A stretch of 64,000 nt of DNA from contig NZ_BAAAWE010000001.1 of NCBI RefSeq assembly GCF_039534915.1, positions 7,130,001 through 7,194,000 of the forward strand, in the 5' to 3' direction. The notes below the pieces were generated by a model. It was given only the letters and a program-made list of their open reading frames with translations, made no database searches and was not told the origin of the DNA. How positions within the stretch are numbered: position 1 is the stretch's first letter; every line of letters starts with the position of its first letter. The translations under genes were made by a program, and so were the position numbers. Of this stretch, positions 8,308 to 16,943 are shown piece by piece. The DNA is from Streptomyces roseofulvus. Its GTDB lineage: Bacteria; Actinomycetota; Actinomycetes; Streptomycetales; Streptomycetaceae.

Positions 8308-9369
8308 TCAGGGGGTGAGCACGAGGCGGATCGGGTCTCCGATCTTCTTCTCCAGCCGGGCGACGGCCTCCGCGGCTTCCGCCAGCGGGACGTGGGCGCT
8401 GACGGAGGGGCCGAGGTCGATCCGTCCGGCGGCGGCCAGTCCGACGAGCTGCTCCACGTGCTCCGGCTCGGAGCCGTAGTGGCCGCGGACCTGGTTGACG
8501 TTGAAGCAGAATCCGATGCTGTCGGCGATCGCGACCGGCTCCGGGGTGAGTCCGGCGAGGACGAGCGAACCGAAGGGACCGAGGACCGACGCGGCCTGGG
8601 CGCGGGCGGCGCCCACGCCGGCGAAGTCGAACGCGACGTCGAGGCCGCGCCCGGCCGTCGCCTCCCGCACCGCCTCCGCGAAGTCCGGGGCGAGGGGGTC
8701 GAGGGCGACGTCCGCGCCGAAGAGGAGGGCCCGCTCGCGGGCCGAGGGCAGCGGGTCGATCGCGAGGATCGGGGCCGCGCCGACCATCCGGGCGAGCCGC
8801 ACGGCGTGGGCGCCGAGGCCGCCCGCGCCCCAGATGCCGACCGACTGGGCGGGGCGGACCGCGCCGGTGCCCACGATCGCGGCGTACGGGGTGGAGACCG
8901 CGTCGGGGATGATCGCGGCCTGGTCGAAGGGCAGGTCGTCCGGGATGGGCAGCAGCGTGCCCTCGCGGGCGATCGCGTACTGCGCCCAGCCGCCGTCGTA
9001 GTCCAGGCCGCGGGTGATCGGCCGGTGGCACGTCATCCGTCGCAGGCAGCCGCCGCAGTCGCCGCACGCCTCGCCGGCCTGGAGGACCACGCGCTGTCCG
9101 GGCGTCCAGCCGCCCTTCACGTCCGGGCCGAGGGTGTGGACGACCCCGGCGACCTCGTGGCCGAGGGTGACGGCGCCCGCCTTCGTAACGGCGTCGGTGG
9201 GGAAGAAGGGGCTCAGGCTGCCGTCGATCAGATGGATGTCGGACAGGCATACGCCGGCGGCCCGCACCTCCACGAGGACCTCGCCCGGGCCGGGGACCGG
9301 GATCGGGACCTCTTCGACGGCGAAGGTACGGGTGTCCAGGCGCAGCCGCCCGGCCAGCATGGTGTTCAT
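8308..9369 (-). CDS. Zinc-dependent alcohol dehydrogenase (MDR family), 353 aa
   Basis: NAD(P)-dependent medium-chain dehydrogenase. It has a catalytic-zinc ligand in AGVCLSDIH (Cys41), the GHEVAGVV motif, a structural-zinc cysteine cluster (CGDCGGC, then a fourth Cys in RRMTC) and a GAGGLG Rossmann loop. The start at 9369 is preceded by a GAGG element; the upstream extension to 9441 has no ribosome site. It is divergent from the P450 gene and shares its 250-bp control region, with a perfect palindrome 52 nt upstream. It may oxidise the alcohol made by the P450; the substrate is unknown. Confidence 0.85.
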   Translation of the reverse strand: MNTMLAGRLRLDTRTFAVEEVPIPVPGPGEVLVEVRAAGVCLSDIHLIDGSLSPFFPTDAVTKAGAVTLGHEVAGVVHTLGPDVKGGWTPGQRVVLQAGEACGDCGGCLRRMTCHRPITRGLDYDGGWAQYAIAREGTLLPIPDDLPFDQAAIIPDAVSTPYAAIVGTGAVRPAQSVGIWGAGGLGAHAVRLARMVGAAPILAIDPLPSARERALLFGADVALDPLAPDFAEAVREATAGRGLDVAFDFAGVGAARAQAASVLGPFGSLVLAGLTPEPVAIADSIGFCFNVNQVRGHYGSEPEHVEQLVGLAAAGRIDLGPSVSAHVPLAEAAEAVARLEKKIGDPIRLVLTP

Positions 9370-9420
9370 GCGGAGACCTCGATGTGCTCGATGAAGGAAG
9401 CGCGTGCGTAGCTCAGGCGC

Positions 9421-9446
9421 TCGACATGGTCGACTGACCATGTCGA
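9421..9446. promoter_or_regulatory. Perfect palindromic operator between ADH and P450
   Basis: 11-nt arms TCGACATGGTC and GACCATGTCGA are separated by 4 nt. It lies 52 nt before the ADH start in the divergent control region (9370-9621). A weaker arm pair, TGACTG/CAGTCA (about 9524-9547), and a further GACATG-type half-site near 9560 lie closer to the P450 gene. The TetR gene at 12909-13535 is the obvious candidate regulator. Confidence 0.6.
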
Positions 9447-9621
9447 TTAACCGTGTCTACTGACGGTGTCATCTGTCAAGCCGCTCCCGCCGGACGTTCA
9501 CGGCATGCTCCGAGTTCCGTCCTGTGACTGTGTCGTTCAATACAGTCATTCGACATGTTCACCTGACAAAGTCATGTGTATGTTGGCTGGTGACTGCTGG
9601 AGTGCAACGAAAGGCACGCTC

Positions 9622-12600
9622 ATGACTCAGGTGTCCGTAGGCGCGGCGCGGGCGATCCCCGAGCGCCCCCCGCTGCCCCTCGTAGGCCACGCGTTCAACG
9701 TTCCGGCGGGCGCGGACTTCCTGGCCTACCTGCTGAAGGAGTTCAGGGAATTCGGGCCCGTGTACCGGCTGCGGCTCTTCGGGAGGGACACCGTCATGGT
9801 CGGCGGTCTGGACCTCGTGACCGAGCTGTCGGACGAGACCCGCTTCCGCAAGCACGTCCACGCCGACCTGGTCGAGGTCCGGGCCCTGGCCGGGGACGGT
9901 CTGTTCACCGCCTACAACCACGAGCCGAACTGGCGCAAGGCCCACGACATCCTGATGCCCGCGTTCTCACTCGGCTCGATGCGCAGCTACCACGCCCCCA
10001 TGCTCCAGGTCGCCCGGTCGCTGATCGGCAAGTGGGACCGGCTGGCCGGGGTGCAGTCGGTGGACGTGCCCGACGAGATGACCCGGCTGACCTTCGACAC
10101 GATCGGCCTGTGCGGCTTCGGCTACGACTTCCAGTCCTTCCGCCGCGACGACCTGCACCCGTTCGTCGAGGCGATGTCCCGGGCCCTCGTCTTCGCCCAG
10201 GAGAAGGGCGAGTCCATCCCGGGCTCCGAACTGTTCAAGAGGAAGAAGGTCGAGCAGTTCCGCGCGGACATCGACCTGATGACGGAGCTCGTCGACGACG
10301 TGATCAGGGAGCGCCGCGCCTCCGGCGACACCAGCACGGACGATCTGATGGGGCTGATGCTGCACACGAAGGACCCCGTCACCGGCGAGCTCCTGGACGA
10401 CGTCAACATCCGGTACCAGGTGATCACCTTCCTGATCGCCGGCCACGAGACCACGAGCAGTGCGCTCTCCTTCGCGCTGTACTACCTGACCAAGCATCCG
10501 GAGGTGCTCGCCCGGGCCCAGGCCGAGGTGGACGCCCTGTGGGGCGACACCGAGTCCCCGGATCCCCAGTACGGCGACATCGGCAAGCTCACGTACATCC
10601 GCCAGGTGCTCAACGAGAGCCTTCGACTGTGGCCGACGGCGCCCGCGTACGCCGTCGAGCCGATCGAGGACACCGTCATCGGCGGCAAGTACCCCGTGCG
10701 CAAGGGCGAGTCGTTGATGGTGATCGCCTCGGCCCTGCACCGCGACGCGGCCTGGGGGGAGAACGTCGAGCTGTTCGATCCCGAGCGCTTCACGCCCGAG
10801 CGGGAGGCGGCCCGCTCGGTCCACGCCTTCAAGCCGTTCGGCAACGGCGAACGGGCCTGCATCGGAAGGCAGTTCGCGCTGCACGAGGCCACCCTGCTGC
10901 TCGGCCTGCTGGTGCACCGCTACCGCCTGATCGACCACACCGACTACCAGATGAAGATCAAGTCGACGCTGACGATCAAGCCCGACGGGTTCAGCCTGAG
11001 GCTCGCCCGCCGCACCAGCGACGAACGGCGCCTGCCCGTCGCCGCGGCGGTGGACGCCGCCGCGGGCCGGACCACGGCCGTGACGCGCCGGGCGAGCGGG
11101 ACCGCGCTGACGCTGCTCCACGGCTCCAACCTCGGCACCTGCGCCGGCATCGCCCGAGACCTCGGCACGGACGGCGAGGAGCACGGCTTCGCCCCGGCCG
11201 TCTCCCCCCTCGACGCGTACACGGAGAGGCTGGCCGATTCCAAGGGACCGGTCGTCATCGTCGCCGCCTCCTACAACGGCCGCCCGACCGACGACGCCGC
11301 CGAGTTCGTCGCCTCCTTGGAGAACCTCGCCCCCGGCTCGCTCACCGGGCTGCGGTACGCCGTCCTCGGTGTCGGCGACCGCAACTGGGCCGCCACGTAC
11401 CAGCGGATCCCCACCCTGATCGACGAGCGCCTGACCGCCGCCGGCGCCGTCCCGCTCCTGGAGCGCGGCAGCGCCGACGCCTCCGGCGACTTCGGCGGAG
11501 CGGTCGACCAGTGGACGGAAGACCTGTGGAAGGCGCTCCTGGAGGAGTACGGCGAGGCGGTCGCCGGTGAAGCGGCCGCCCCCGCACTCGAGGTGGAGGG
11601 GGAAGGGCTGTACGAGCTGGAGGACACCTCGGAGTCGGTCCTCGGTGGTCTCGCCGAGCGCCACGGCGTCCAGCCGATGGAGGTCCTCGAAGCGTACGAA
11701 CTCGTCGACACCGACCACGAGCTGGGCCGCTCCAAGCGGTTCCTGAGGCTCCGGCTGCCCGAGGGCGTCACCTACCGCACCGCCGACCACCTGGCCGTCC
11801 TGCCCAGCAACCCCGAGGACCTCGTCCAGCGCGTCGCCGACCGCTTCGGCCTCGACCTGGACCGAACCGTCCGGCTGCGCGCCCGCCGCCGGAGCCGGAG
11901 CGCCCTGCCCGTCGACCGGCCGCTGACCCTGCGCCGCCTGCTCACCGACTTCGTCGAGCTCCAGGACGCGGCCACCCAGGAGCAGGTCGCCGTGCTCGCC
12001 GAGCACACCGACTGCCCGCCCGAGAAGCAGCCGCTCACCGCCTTCGCCACCGCCGATCCCGAGACCTTCCGGGAGCAGGTGACCGTCGCGGGCCTCAGCG
12101 TCCTGGACCTCCTGGAGCGCTACCGCGCGTGCGAGCTGCCCTTCGAGCGCTTCCTGGAACTGCTCCCGGTCCTGCGCCCCCGGCACTACTCGATCTCGTC
12201 GTCCGCCGCGGCCCGGCCCGGCGAGGCCGACCTGATGGTGTCGCTGCTCGCAGCGCCCCACCGGTCGGGCGAGGGCACCTTCCGGGGCATCGCCTCGCAC
12301 TTCCTGCAGACCGTGAACGCGGGCGACGTGATCCAGGCCCGGGTCCTGCCGTGCAGCGAGTCCTTCCGCCTCCCCGAGGACACCTCCGTGCCGGTGATCC
12401 TGGTCAGCGCGGGCACCGGCCTCGCACCCTTCCGCGGAGCCGTCCTGGACCGCCATCACACGGGCTCGACCGGCACCCTGCTCTGCTACTTCGGCTGCGA
12501 CCACCCGGACGTGGACTTCCTGCACCGGGAGGAGTTCGAGGCGGCCGAGGCGGACGGCGCCGTCAGCATGCGTCCCACCTTCATGCACGCGCCCGAGAAC

Positions 12601-12837
12601 GGCGCCCGTTTCGTCCAGGAGCGCATCGCCCGCGAGAGCGAGGAGGTGTGGTCGGTCCTGGAAGCCGGTGGGCGCGTCTACATCTGCGGCGACGGCCGTC
12701 GCATGGCCCCCGCCGTACGGGAGGCGTTCATGGCGATCTACCGCGAGCGCACCGGTGAGAGCGACGAGCGGGCCGAGGCGTGGCTCGCCGCGCTCGTCGG
12801 GTCCGGACGCTACGTCGAGGACGTCTGGGCCGGCTGA
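9622..12837 (+). CDS. Self-sufficient cytochrome P450 / NADPH-P450 reductase fusion (CYP102-like), 1071 aa
   Basis: One polypeptide with a heme monooxygenase and a diflavin reductase, as in CYP102 (BM3) fatty-acid hydroxylases. Heme domain: I-helix AGHETT (residues 273-278), ExxR near 332, and heme-thiolate motif FGNGERACIG with Cys413. Reductase: an FMN flavodoxin-like domain at about 490-640 (HGSNLGTC, VVIVAASYNGRPTD, GVGDRNW). This is followed by a FAD domain with RHYSISSS and an NADPH domain ending in VWAG. The ATG at 9622 has an AAAGG site; the frame is open to 9466 but without a ribosome site. Likely reaction: subterminal hydroxylation or epoxidation of a lipid-like substrate. Confidence 0.92.
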   Translation: MTQVSVGAARAIPERPPLPLVGHAFNVPAGADFLAYLLKEFREFGPVYRLRLFGRDTVMVGGLDLVTELSDETRFRKHVHADLVEVRALAGDGLFTAYNHEPNWRKAHDILMPAFSLGSMRSYHAPMLQVARSLIGKWDRLAGVQSVDVPDEMTRLTFDTIGLCGFGYDFQSFRRDDLHPFVEAMSRALVFAQEKGESIPGSELFKRKKVEQFRADIDLMTELVDDVIRERRASGDTSTDDLMGLMLHTKDPVTGELLDDVNIRYQVITFLIAGHETTSSALSFALYYLTKHPEVLARAQAEVDALWGDTESPDPQYGDIGKLTYIRQVLNESLRLWPTAPAYAVEPIEDTVIGGKYPVRKGESLMVIASALHRDAAWGENVELFDPERFTPEREAARSVHAFKPFGNGERACIGRQFALHEATLLLGLLVHRYRLIDHTDYQMKIKSTLTIKPDGFSLRLARRTSDERRLPVAAAVDAAAGRTTAVTRRASGTALTLLHGSNLGTCAGIARDLGTDGEEHGFAPAVSPLDAYTERLADSKGPVVIVAASYNGRPTDDAAEFVASLENLAPGSLTGLRYAVLGVGDRNWAATYQRIPTLIDERLTAAGAVPLLERGSADASGDFGGAVDQWTEDLWKALLEEYGEAVAGEAAAPALEVEGEGLYELEDTSESVLGGLAERHGVQPMEVLEAYELVDTDHELGRSKRFLRLRLPEGVTYRTADHLAVLPSNPEDLVQRVADRFGLDLDRTVRLRARRRSRSALPVDRPLTLRRLLTDFVELQDAATQEQVAVLAEHTDCPPEKQPLTAFATADPETFREQVTVAGLSVLDLLERYRACELPFERFLELLPVLRPRHYSISSSAAARPGEADLMVSLLAAPHRSGEGTFRGIASHFLQTVNAGDVIQARVLPCSESFRLPEDTSVPVILVSAGTGLAPFRGAVLDRHHTGSTGTLLCYFGCDHPDVDFLHREEFEAAEADGAVSMRPTFMHAPENGARFVQERIARESEEVWSVLEAGGRVYICGDGRRMAPAVREAFMAIYRERTGESDERAEAWLAALVGSGRYVEDVWAG

Positions 12838-12855
12838 TTCTCGCAAGGAGGAAGA

Positions 12856-12897
12856 AACGGTTGTGGGCGCACCTGGAAAGGTGCGCCCACAACCGTT
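12856..12897. terminator. 19-bp perfect stem-loop, bidirectional terminator
   Basis: Arms of 19 bp (12856-12874 and 12879-12897) form a perfect stem around a GGAA tetraloop, starting 18 nt after the P450 stop and ending just before the convergent TetR stop. It is one of the strongest hairpins in the window. Confidence 0.85.
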
Positions 12898-12908
12898 CTC
12901 GCGTCGTG

Positions 12909-13535
12909 TCAGGCCATCGGTACGTCCGGAAGGTCGAGGGCCCCCTTGGCCAGCGCCACGGTCGCGCCCACGAGCGCCCTCAGCCCCGTCCGCTCGGTGG
13001 CCTCGTCCGGCAGGCACTGGAGGACCTGCATGGTGAGTCCGTCGAAGCCGGAGAGGAAGAACCGGGCCACCGTCTCCGGGGACTCGGCCAGTTCCTGCCC
13101 CGTCCTCTCGGCCGTCTCCGCGATCACCTGGGCGGTCACCTCTATGACCCGCCGGTAGTGGCTCTGCCGGGCCTCGTTGAGACCGGGCACGCGCAGGGCG
13201 AACATGGTCAGCTCGCTGAGCAGCTGGTGGTGGGACGTCGGCTCGCGCACGGTGCCCCACAGGGCACCCGCCAGGGCGCTGAAGGTCTCCTCGAAGCCCG
13301 CGTCCTCCGGCGCCGCCCGCCGCACCTGCGCGACCAGCTCGTCGGTGATCTGGTCCATGACGGCTCGGTACAGGTCCTCCTTCGTACCGAAGGTGTAGTG
13401 GACGGTGGCCTGAGCGACACCGAGCTCCGCGGCGATGGCGCGGGTGCTCCCCGCAGCGACGCCCTCCCGGGTCATGAGGTCGATGGCCGCCTTGATCAGC
13501 TGGGGGCGGCGCTCCGCCGCGGAAACATGAGCCAT
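12909..13535 (-). CDS. TetR/AcrR family regulator, 208 aa
   Basis: The N-terminal HTH (ALTxxGVAAGSTRAIAAELG type, with GVAQATVHYTFGTKEDLY) matches TetR repressors, followed by a ligand-binding helical domain. Starts are GTG 13544 or ATG 13535; the ATG is preferred but not certain. It is convergent with the P450 gene, with a near-palindromic site just upstream of its own start, so autoregulation and control of the P450/ADH unit are likely. The ligand is probably the P450 substrate or product (inference). Confidence 0.85.
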   Translation of the reverse strand: MAHVSAAERRPQLIKAAIDLMTREGVAAGSTRAIAAELGVAQATVHYTFGTKEDLYRAVMDQITDELVAQVRRAAPEDAGFEETFSALAGALWGTVREPTSHHQLLSELTMFALRVPGLNEARQSHYRRVIEVTAQVIAETAERTGQELAESPETVARFFLSGFDGLTMQVLQCLPDEATERTGLRALVGATVALAKGALDLPDVPMA

Positions 13536-13549
13536 AGGGCCCACTATAT

Positions 13550-13573
13550 CGACTTAGTCGATCGATCAAGTCG
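13550..13573. promoter_or_regulatory. Near-palindromic operator upstream of TetR
   Basis: CGACTT and AAGTCG flank a TCGATCGA centre, placed 15 nt before the TetR ATG. This is the classic position for TetR autoregulation. Confidence 0.6.
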
Positions 13574-13587
13574 GCCCGGATCAGGCG

Positions 13588-15777
13588 TCACGTCACTTCG
13601 GCGGTCGACGCGTTATCCGCGGGAAGGGCCTGCTCGGCCCAGATGACCTTGCCCTCGCGACCGTGTCGTGTCCCCCAGCGCTCCGCGCACTGGGCCACGA
13701 GGAGCAGGCCGCGGCCGCCTTCGTCGTAGATGCGGGCGCGGCGCAGATGCGGGGCGGTGCTGCTGGCGTCGGAGACCTCGCAGGTGAGCGTCGACTGGAG
13801 GATCAGTCGCAGCTGGATGGGGCTCTTGCCGTAGCGGATCGCGTTCGTGACCAGTTCGCTGACGACCAGCTCCGTGGTGAAGGAAAGATCGTCCAGCCCC
13901 CAGGTCGCCAGGACGTCGGAGGCGAAGCGTCGGGCCCCGGACACGGCAGCCGGATCGGACGGGAGGTCCATCGTGGCCACGTGGTCCGGGTCGAGGGCAC
14001 GTGTCCGGGCGACGAGCAGGGCGACGTCGTCGGCGGGGCGGCCGGGCAGCAGTGCGGCCAGGAGTCGGTCGCAGATCTCCTCCAGCGAGTCCGGCGCCGA
14101 GGTGAGGACGTCGTGCAGCGTGGCGAGTCCTTGGTCCACGTCACGCGCGCGGCCGGCGATCAGCCCGTCGGTGTGCAGGACCAGCAGGCTGTCCTCCGGC
14201 AGTTCGAACTCCGCGGTTTCGAAGGGGAGTCCACCCAGGCCGAGAGGCGGTCCGATCGGTACCTCCGGCAAGGCCTCGCTGATCTCCGAGGGGGTCACCA
14301 CGGTCGGCGGGACATGGCCGGCACTGGCCAGCGAGCACCTGCGCGAGACGGGGTCGTAGACCGCGTACAGGCAGGTGGCGCTGGTCTCGCCCTCGTCCGG
14401 CGACTCCTCGCGCTGCATGCGGATGACCACGTCGTCCAGATGGGTGAGGAGTTCGTCGGGCATGAGGTCGATGTCGGCGAAGGCGCGGACGGCCGTGCGG
14501 AGCCGGCCCATGGTGGCGGCGGCGCGCAGGCCGTGACCGACCACGTCGCCGACGACGAGCGCGACGCGGGCCCCCGACAGGGGAATGACGTCGTACCAGT
14601 CGCCGCCCACGCCGGCGCGGGACCCGGCGGGCAGGTAGCGCGAGGCGGTTTCGACGGCCGCGTGTTCCACCGTGTTCCGCGGTAGCAGGGTTCGCTGGAG
14701 GGCGAGCGCGGTGGAACGTTCATGGGTGTACCGGCGGGCGTTGTCGATGGACACCGCCGCCCTGGAGGCGATCTCCTGCGCCAGCAGGAGGTCGTCGTCG
14801 TCGAAGGGGGCCGAGGTGCGGTGACGTACGAACTGCACCAGGCCGAGGGTCTCCCCGCGGGCGTGCAGAGGCACGAGGAGTACGGAGTGAAGGCCGAGGT
14901 CGCGCAGCACTCGGCCGTGGAACTCCGACGGCGCCACCCACGGGGGCATCTCGGTCCCCGCGATGTGGTGCAGGACGGACCGTCCGGTGGTCAGCGCTCG
15001 AACCGGTTCCGAGTCGTCGGGGTAGGTGTGGGTCCCACCGACGCGGAGCGGGGACTCCGGACAGTCGTCGAGGACGGAGCGCTGGGCGACGCGGCGCTGC
15101 GTCAGGGCCTCCGACGGACCGGTGCCGGTCTCGTCGAGTGCGGAGTCGAAGAGGTCGACGGTGACGAAGTCGGCGAAGTCCTCGGTGCAGACCTCCGTCA
15201 GCTCCTCCGCGGTGCGGGAGATGTCGAGCGTGGTCCCGATCCGCTTGCTCGCCCGGTCGGTGAGGGCGAGCCGACGCCGCAGCAGACGGTCGCGTTCCTC
15301 CTGGTAGGCGGCGACGACCTGTTCCGAGGAACGGTCCACGTAGTCGAAACCGATCGCGACCAGCCTCACCGTGGCCTGGTTGATCATGTGCCAGTCGTCG
15401 GTGAGGCGGGGAGCTTCGGCCTGGAGCTGTTCGAGCAGGGTGAGATGGCCGAGCCGGTAGGCGCGGAGGAGCCGGCTCACCGGGATCCCCCGCCGGGCGT
15501 AGAGGCGGGCGATGTCCAAGGCGGCCGGAGGAGCTTCCGGCGCGCTCGCGCCGGGGCGGGCCTCCAGGAGGTCCAGCAGGGCGGTGACGTGCTGGGCCGT
15601 CTCCTCCAGGGTCAAGGCCTCGATGTCCGCGTTCTCCCACAGCTCGGGGAGCTCGCCGTTCAGGCGTTGGAGCAGCAGGCCGGCCAGCGTCTTCACCTGC
15701 GGTCTGAGGCGGCGGGCCAGCTGACCGAGGAACGCATCGACCTCGGTTCCCATAGTGCGAATGTACGGGAAAGCCAT
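13588..15777 (-). CDS. SpoIIE-type PP2C phosphatase with GAF and anti-sigma-like ATPase domains, 729 aa
   Basis: Stress-signalling phosphatase acting on anti-anti-sigma factors. Domain order: an N-terminal helical RsbR-like region (about 1-170), a GAF sensor (about 180-340), a SpoIIE PP2C phosphatase (about 370-575; GVGGDWYDVIPL, VVGDVVGHG, VLHTDGLI) and a C-terminal HATPase (about 600-725; ELVTNAIRYG, GGRGLLLVAQ). GAGGAG precedes the ATG at 15777. It is a single gene between TetR and the dioxygenase. A decayed copy of its ATPase domain lies at 57030-57238. Confidence 0.9.
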   Translation of the reverse strand: MAFPYIRTMGTEVDAFLGQLARRLRPQVKTLAGLLLQRLNGELPELWENADIEALTLEETAQHVTALLDLLEARPGASAPEAPPAALDIARLYARRGIPVSRLLRAYRLGHLTLLEQLQAEAPRLTDDWHMINQATVRLVAIGFDYVDRSSEQVVAAYQEERDRLLRRRLALTDRASKRIGTTLDISRTAEELTEVCTEDFADFVTVDLFDSALDETGTGPSEALTQRRVAQRSVLDDCPESPLRVGGTHTYPDDSEPVRALTTGRSVLHHIAGTEMPPWVAPSEFHGRVLRDLGLHSVLLVPLHARGETLGLVQFVRHRTSAPFDDDDLLLAQEIASRAAVSIDNARRYTHERSTALALQRTLLPRNTVEHAAVETASRYLPAGSRAGVGGDWYDVIPLSGARVALVVGDVVGHGLRAAATMGRLRTAVRAFADIDLMPDELLTHLDDVVIRMQREESPDEGETSATCLYAVYDPVSRRCSLASAGHVPPTVVTPSEISEALPEVPIGPPLGLGGLPFETAEFELPEDSLLVLHTDGLIAGRARDVDQGLATLHDVLTSAPDSLEEICDRLLAALLPGRPADDVALLVARTRALDPDHVATMDLPSDPAAVSGARRFASDVLATWGLDDLSFTTELVVSELVTNAIRYGKSPIQLRLILQSTLTCEVSDASSTAPHLRRARIYDEGGRGLLLVAQCAERWGTRHGREGKVIWAEQALPADNASTAEVT

Positions 15778-15825
15778 GGCGTGCGCTCCTCGGACGGCTG
15801 TGGCGGCCTCTGATCGACCCGGCGC

Positions 15826-16692
15826 TCAGAGGCCGAGGTGGTCGCCCAGGTCGGCGTAGTCGACCTGCCACAGGCCGGGAGAGCCCGTGGGGTACTGGGA
15901 GCGGAAGCCGAGCATGCGCTGGACGCGCGGCGAGAGCGTCTTGGCGAGCTCCCTGTCGACCAGGAAGGGGTACGCCTCCTCACCGGTGAGGAAGCCCGCG
16001 TTGAACGCGAAGGCGAGGCCGCGCCGGTACTCGTGGTCGGTCCGGTTCGCCCCACCGCCGTGCGCGGTCTTGCCGCTGAAGAGAAGGACGTCCCCGGCGT
16101 TCATGACGGCGGGGATCGTCTGCTCGGGCGTCCCGCGGTCCTCGAAGTCGCTCCAGTGGTTGCTTCCGGGGATGACGCGGGTGGCGCCGTTCTCCTCCGT
16201 GAAGTCGGTCAGGGCGACCAGGAAGTTGATGGTGACTTCCGGCCCGCCGGGCCCCATGCCGATGAACGGGAACCAGTTCTCCAGGTCACGGTGGAGCATC
16301 TGCGCCTTGTTGCCGGGGCCGATCTCGATCACCTGGGCGGTGGTCATCCAGTACGTGCCCGACTCCTGGAGGAAGACCAGGTCGCTGATCTCGTGGACCA
16401 GGGGGTGGTCGATGACCTCGCTGCGGAACGTGGCGCTGTGCGTCACCAGGTTCGTGAGGCGCTTGGTGTTGCTGCCGTGGAACGCGGCCACGATCTCGTC
16501 CTCGTGGAGGGACCCCGGGGCGAGCGCCCGCAGCGGCTGCTCGATCTCGGCGTTGAAGCGGACGATCTGCTCCTGCGTCAGGAAGCCCTCGATGACGACG
16601 CCGCCGTCACGCGTCACGATGTCGAGGATCTCCTCCGCAGGCGTGTCGTTCGCCACGGACGTCAGCGACTGGGTCTTCTTCTGGGTCGTCAT
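15826..16692 (-). CDS. Phytanoyl-CoA dioxygenase (PhyH) family oxygenase, 288 aa
   Basis: Fe(II)/2-oxoglutarate-dependent oxygenase. Metal ligands are His134 and Asp136 (LHRDLENW) and His211 (GKTAHGGGAN); Arg223 or Arg224 (EYRRGLAF) likely binds 2-oxoglutarate. The start at 16692 has an AGAGGA site. The 250-bp upstream gap carries copy A of a promoter module also found before the BVMO operon and the DapB-like gene, so this oxygenase probably belongs to the same catabolic regulon. The substrate is unknown. Confidence 0.85.
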   Translation of the reverse strand: MTTQKKTQSLTSVANDTPAEEILDIVTRDGGVVIEGFLTQEQIVRFNAEIEQPLRALAPGSLHEDEIVAAFHGSNTKRLTNLVTHSATFRSEVIDHPLVHEISDLVFLQESGTYWMTTAQVIEIGPGNKAQMLHRDLENWFPFIGMGPGGPEVTINFLVALTDFTEENGATRVIPGSNHWSDFEDRGTPEQTIPAVMNAGDVLLFSGKTAHGGGANRTDHEYRRGLAFAFNAGFLTGEEAYPFLVDRELAKTLSPRVQRMLGFRSQYPTGSPGLWQVDYADLGDHLGL

Positions 16693-16814
16693 GCGTGTCC
16701 TCTTCCTCGATCCGAAGCGCGGTTGACCGGCCGTTCGATCAGCTGCGGACGTTCCGTCGTCCGGGACTCCCGCGCGGCGTCCTCGCGACGATCAGGTGGG
16801 TCCGGTGGCCAGGC

Positions 16815-16920
16815 GTTTCCGCGTTGTTCCTGTGGTGGTCGTCTCACTGTCGCCAGCCGGTGCCGCAGGCGAGAACGACAGCGGGCACCTGCTTCGCCCG
16901 GGCCCGGTGCACGATGCACC
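16815..16920 (-). promoter_or_regulatory. Shared promoter module, copy A
   Basis: About 100 nt nearly identical to 34019-34124 and recognisably similar to 36119-36217. On the transcribed strand it has GTGCA-3nt-TGCAC (16907-16919), then GGTGCCCGCTGTCGTTCTC, then ACAGTGAG. The palindrome is 215 nt from the PhyH start. Its repeated occurrence before catabolic genes implies a common activator or repressor. Confidence 0.7.
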
Positions 16921-16943
16921 GTCCGGTCGCGGGCACGGCGGAG

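Noticed and set aside
9967..13569. Very long open frame antisense to the P450 gene
   Set aside because: An artefact of high GC: its translation is low-complexity and lacks any domain, while the plus strand encodes a complete P450-reductase and the 3' part a TetR gene.
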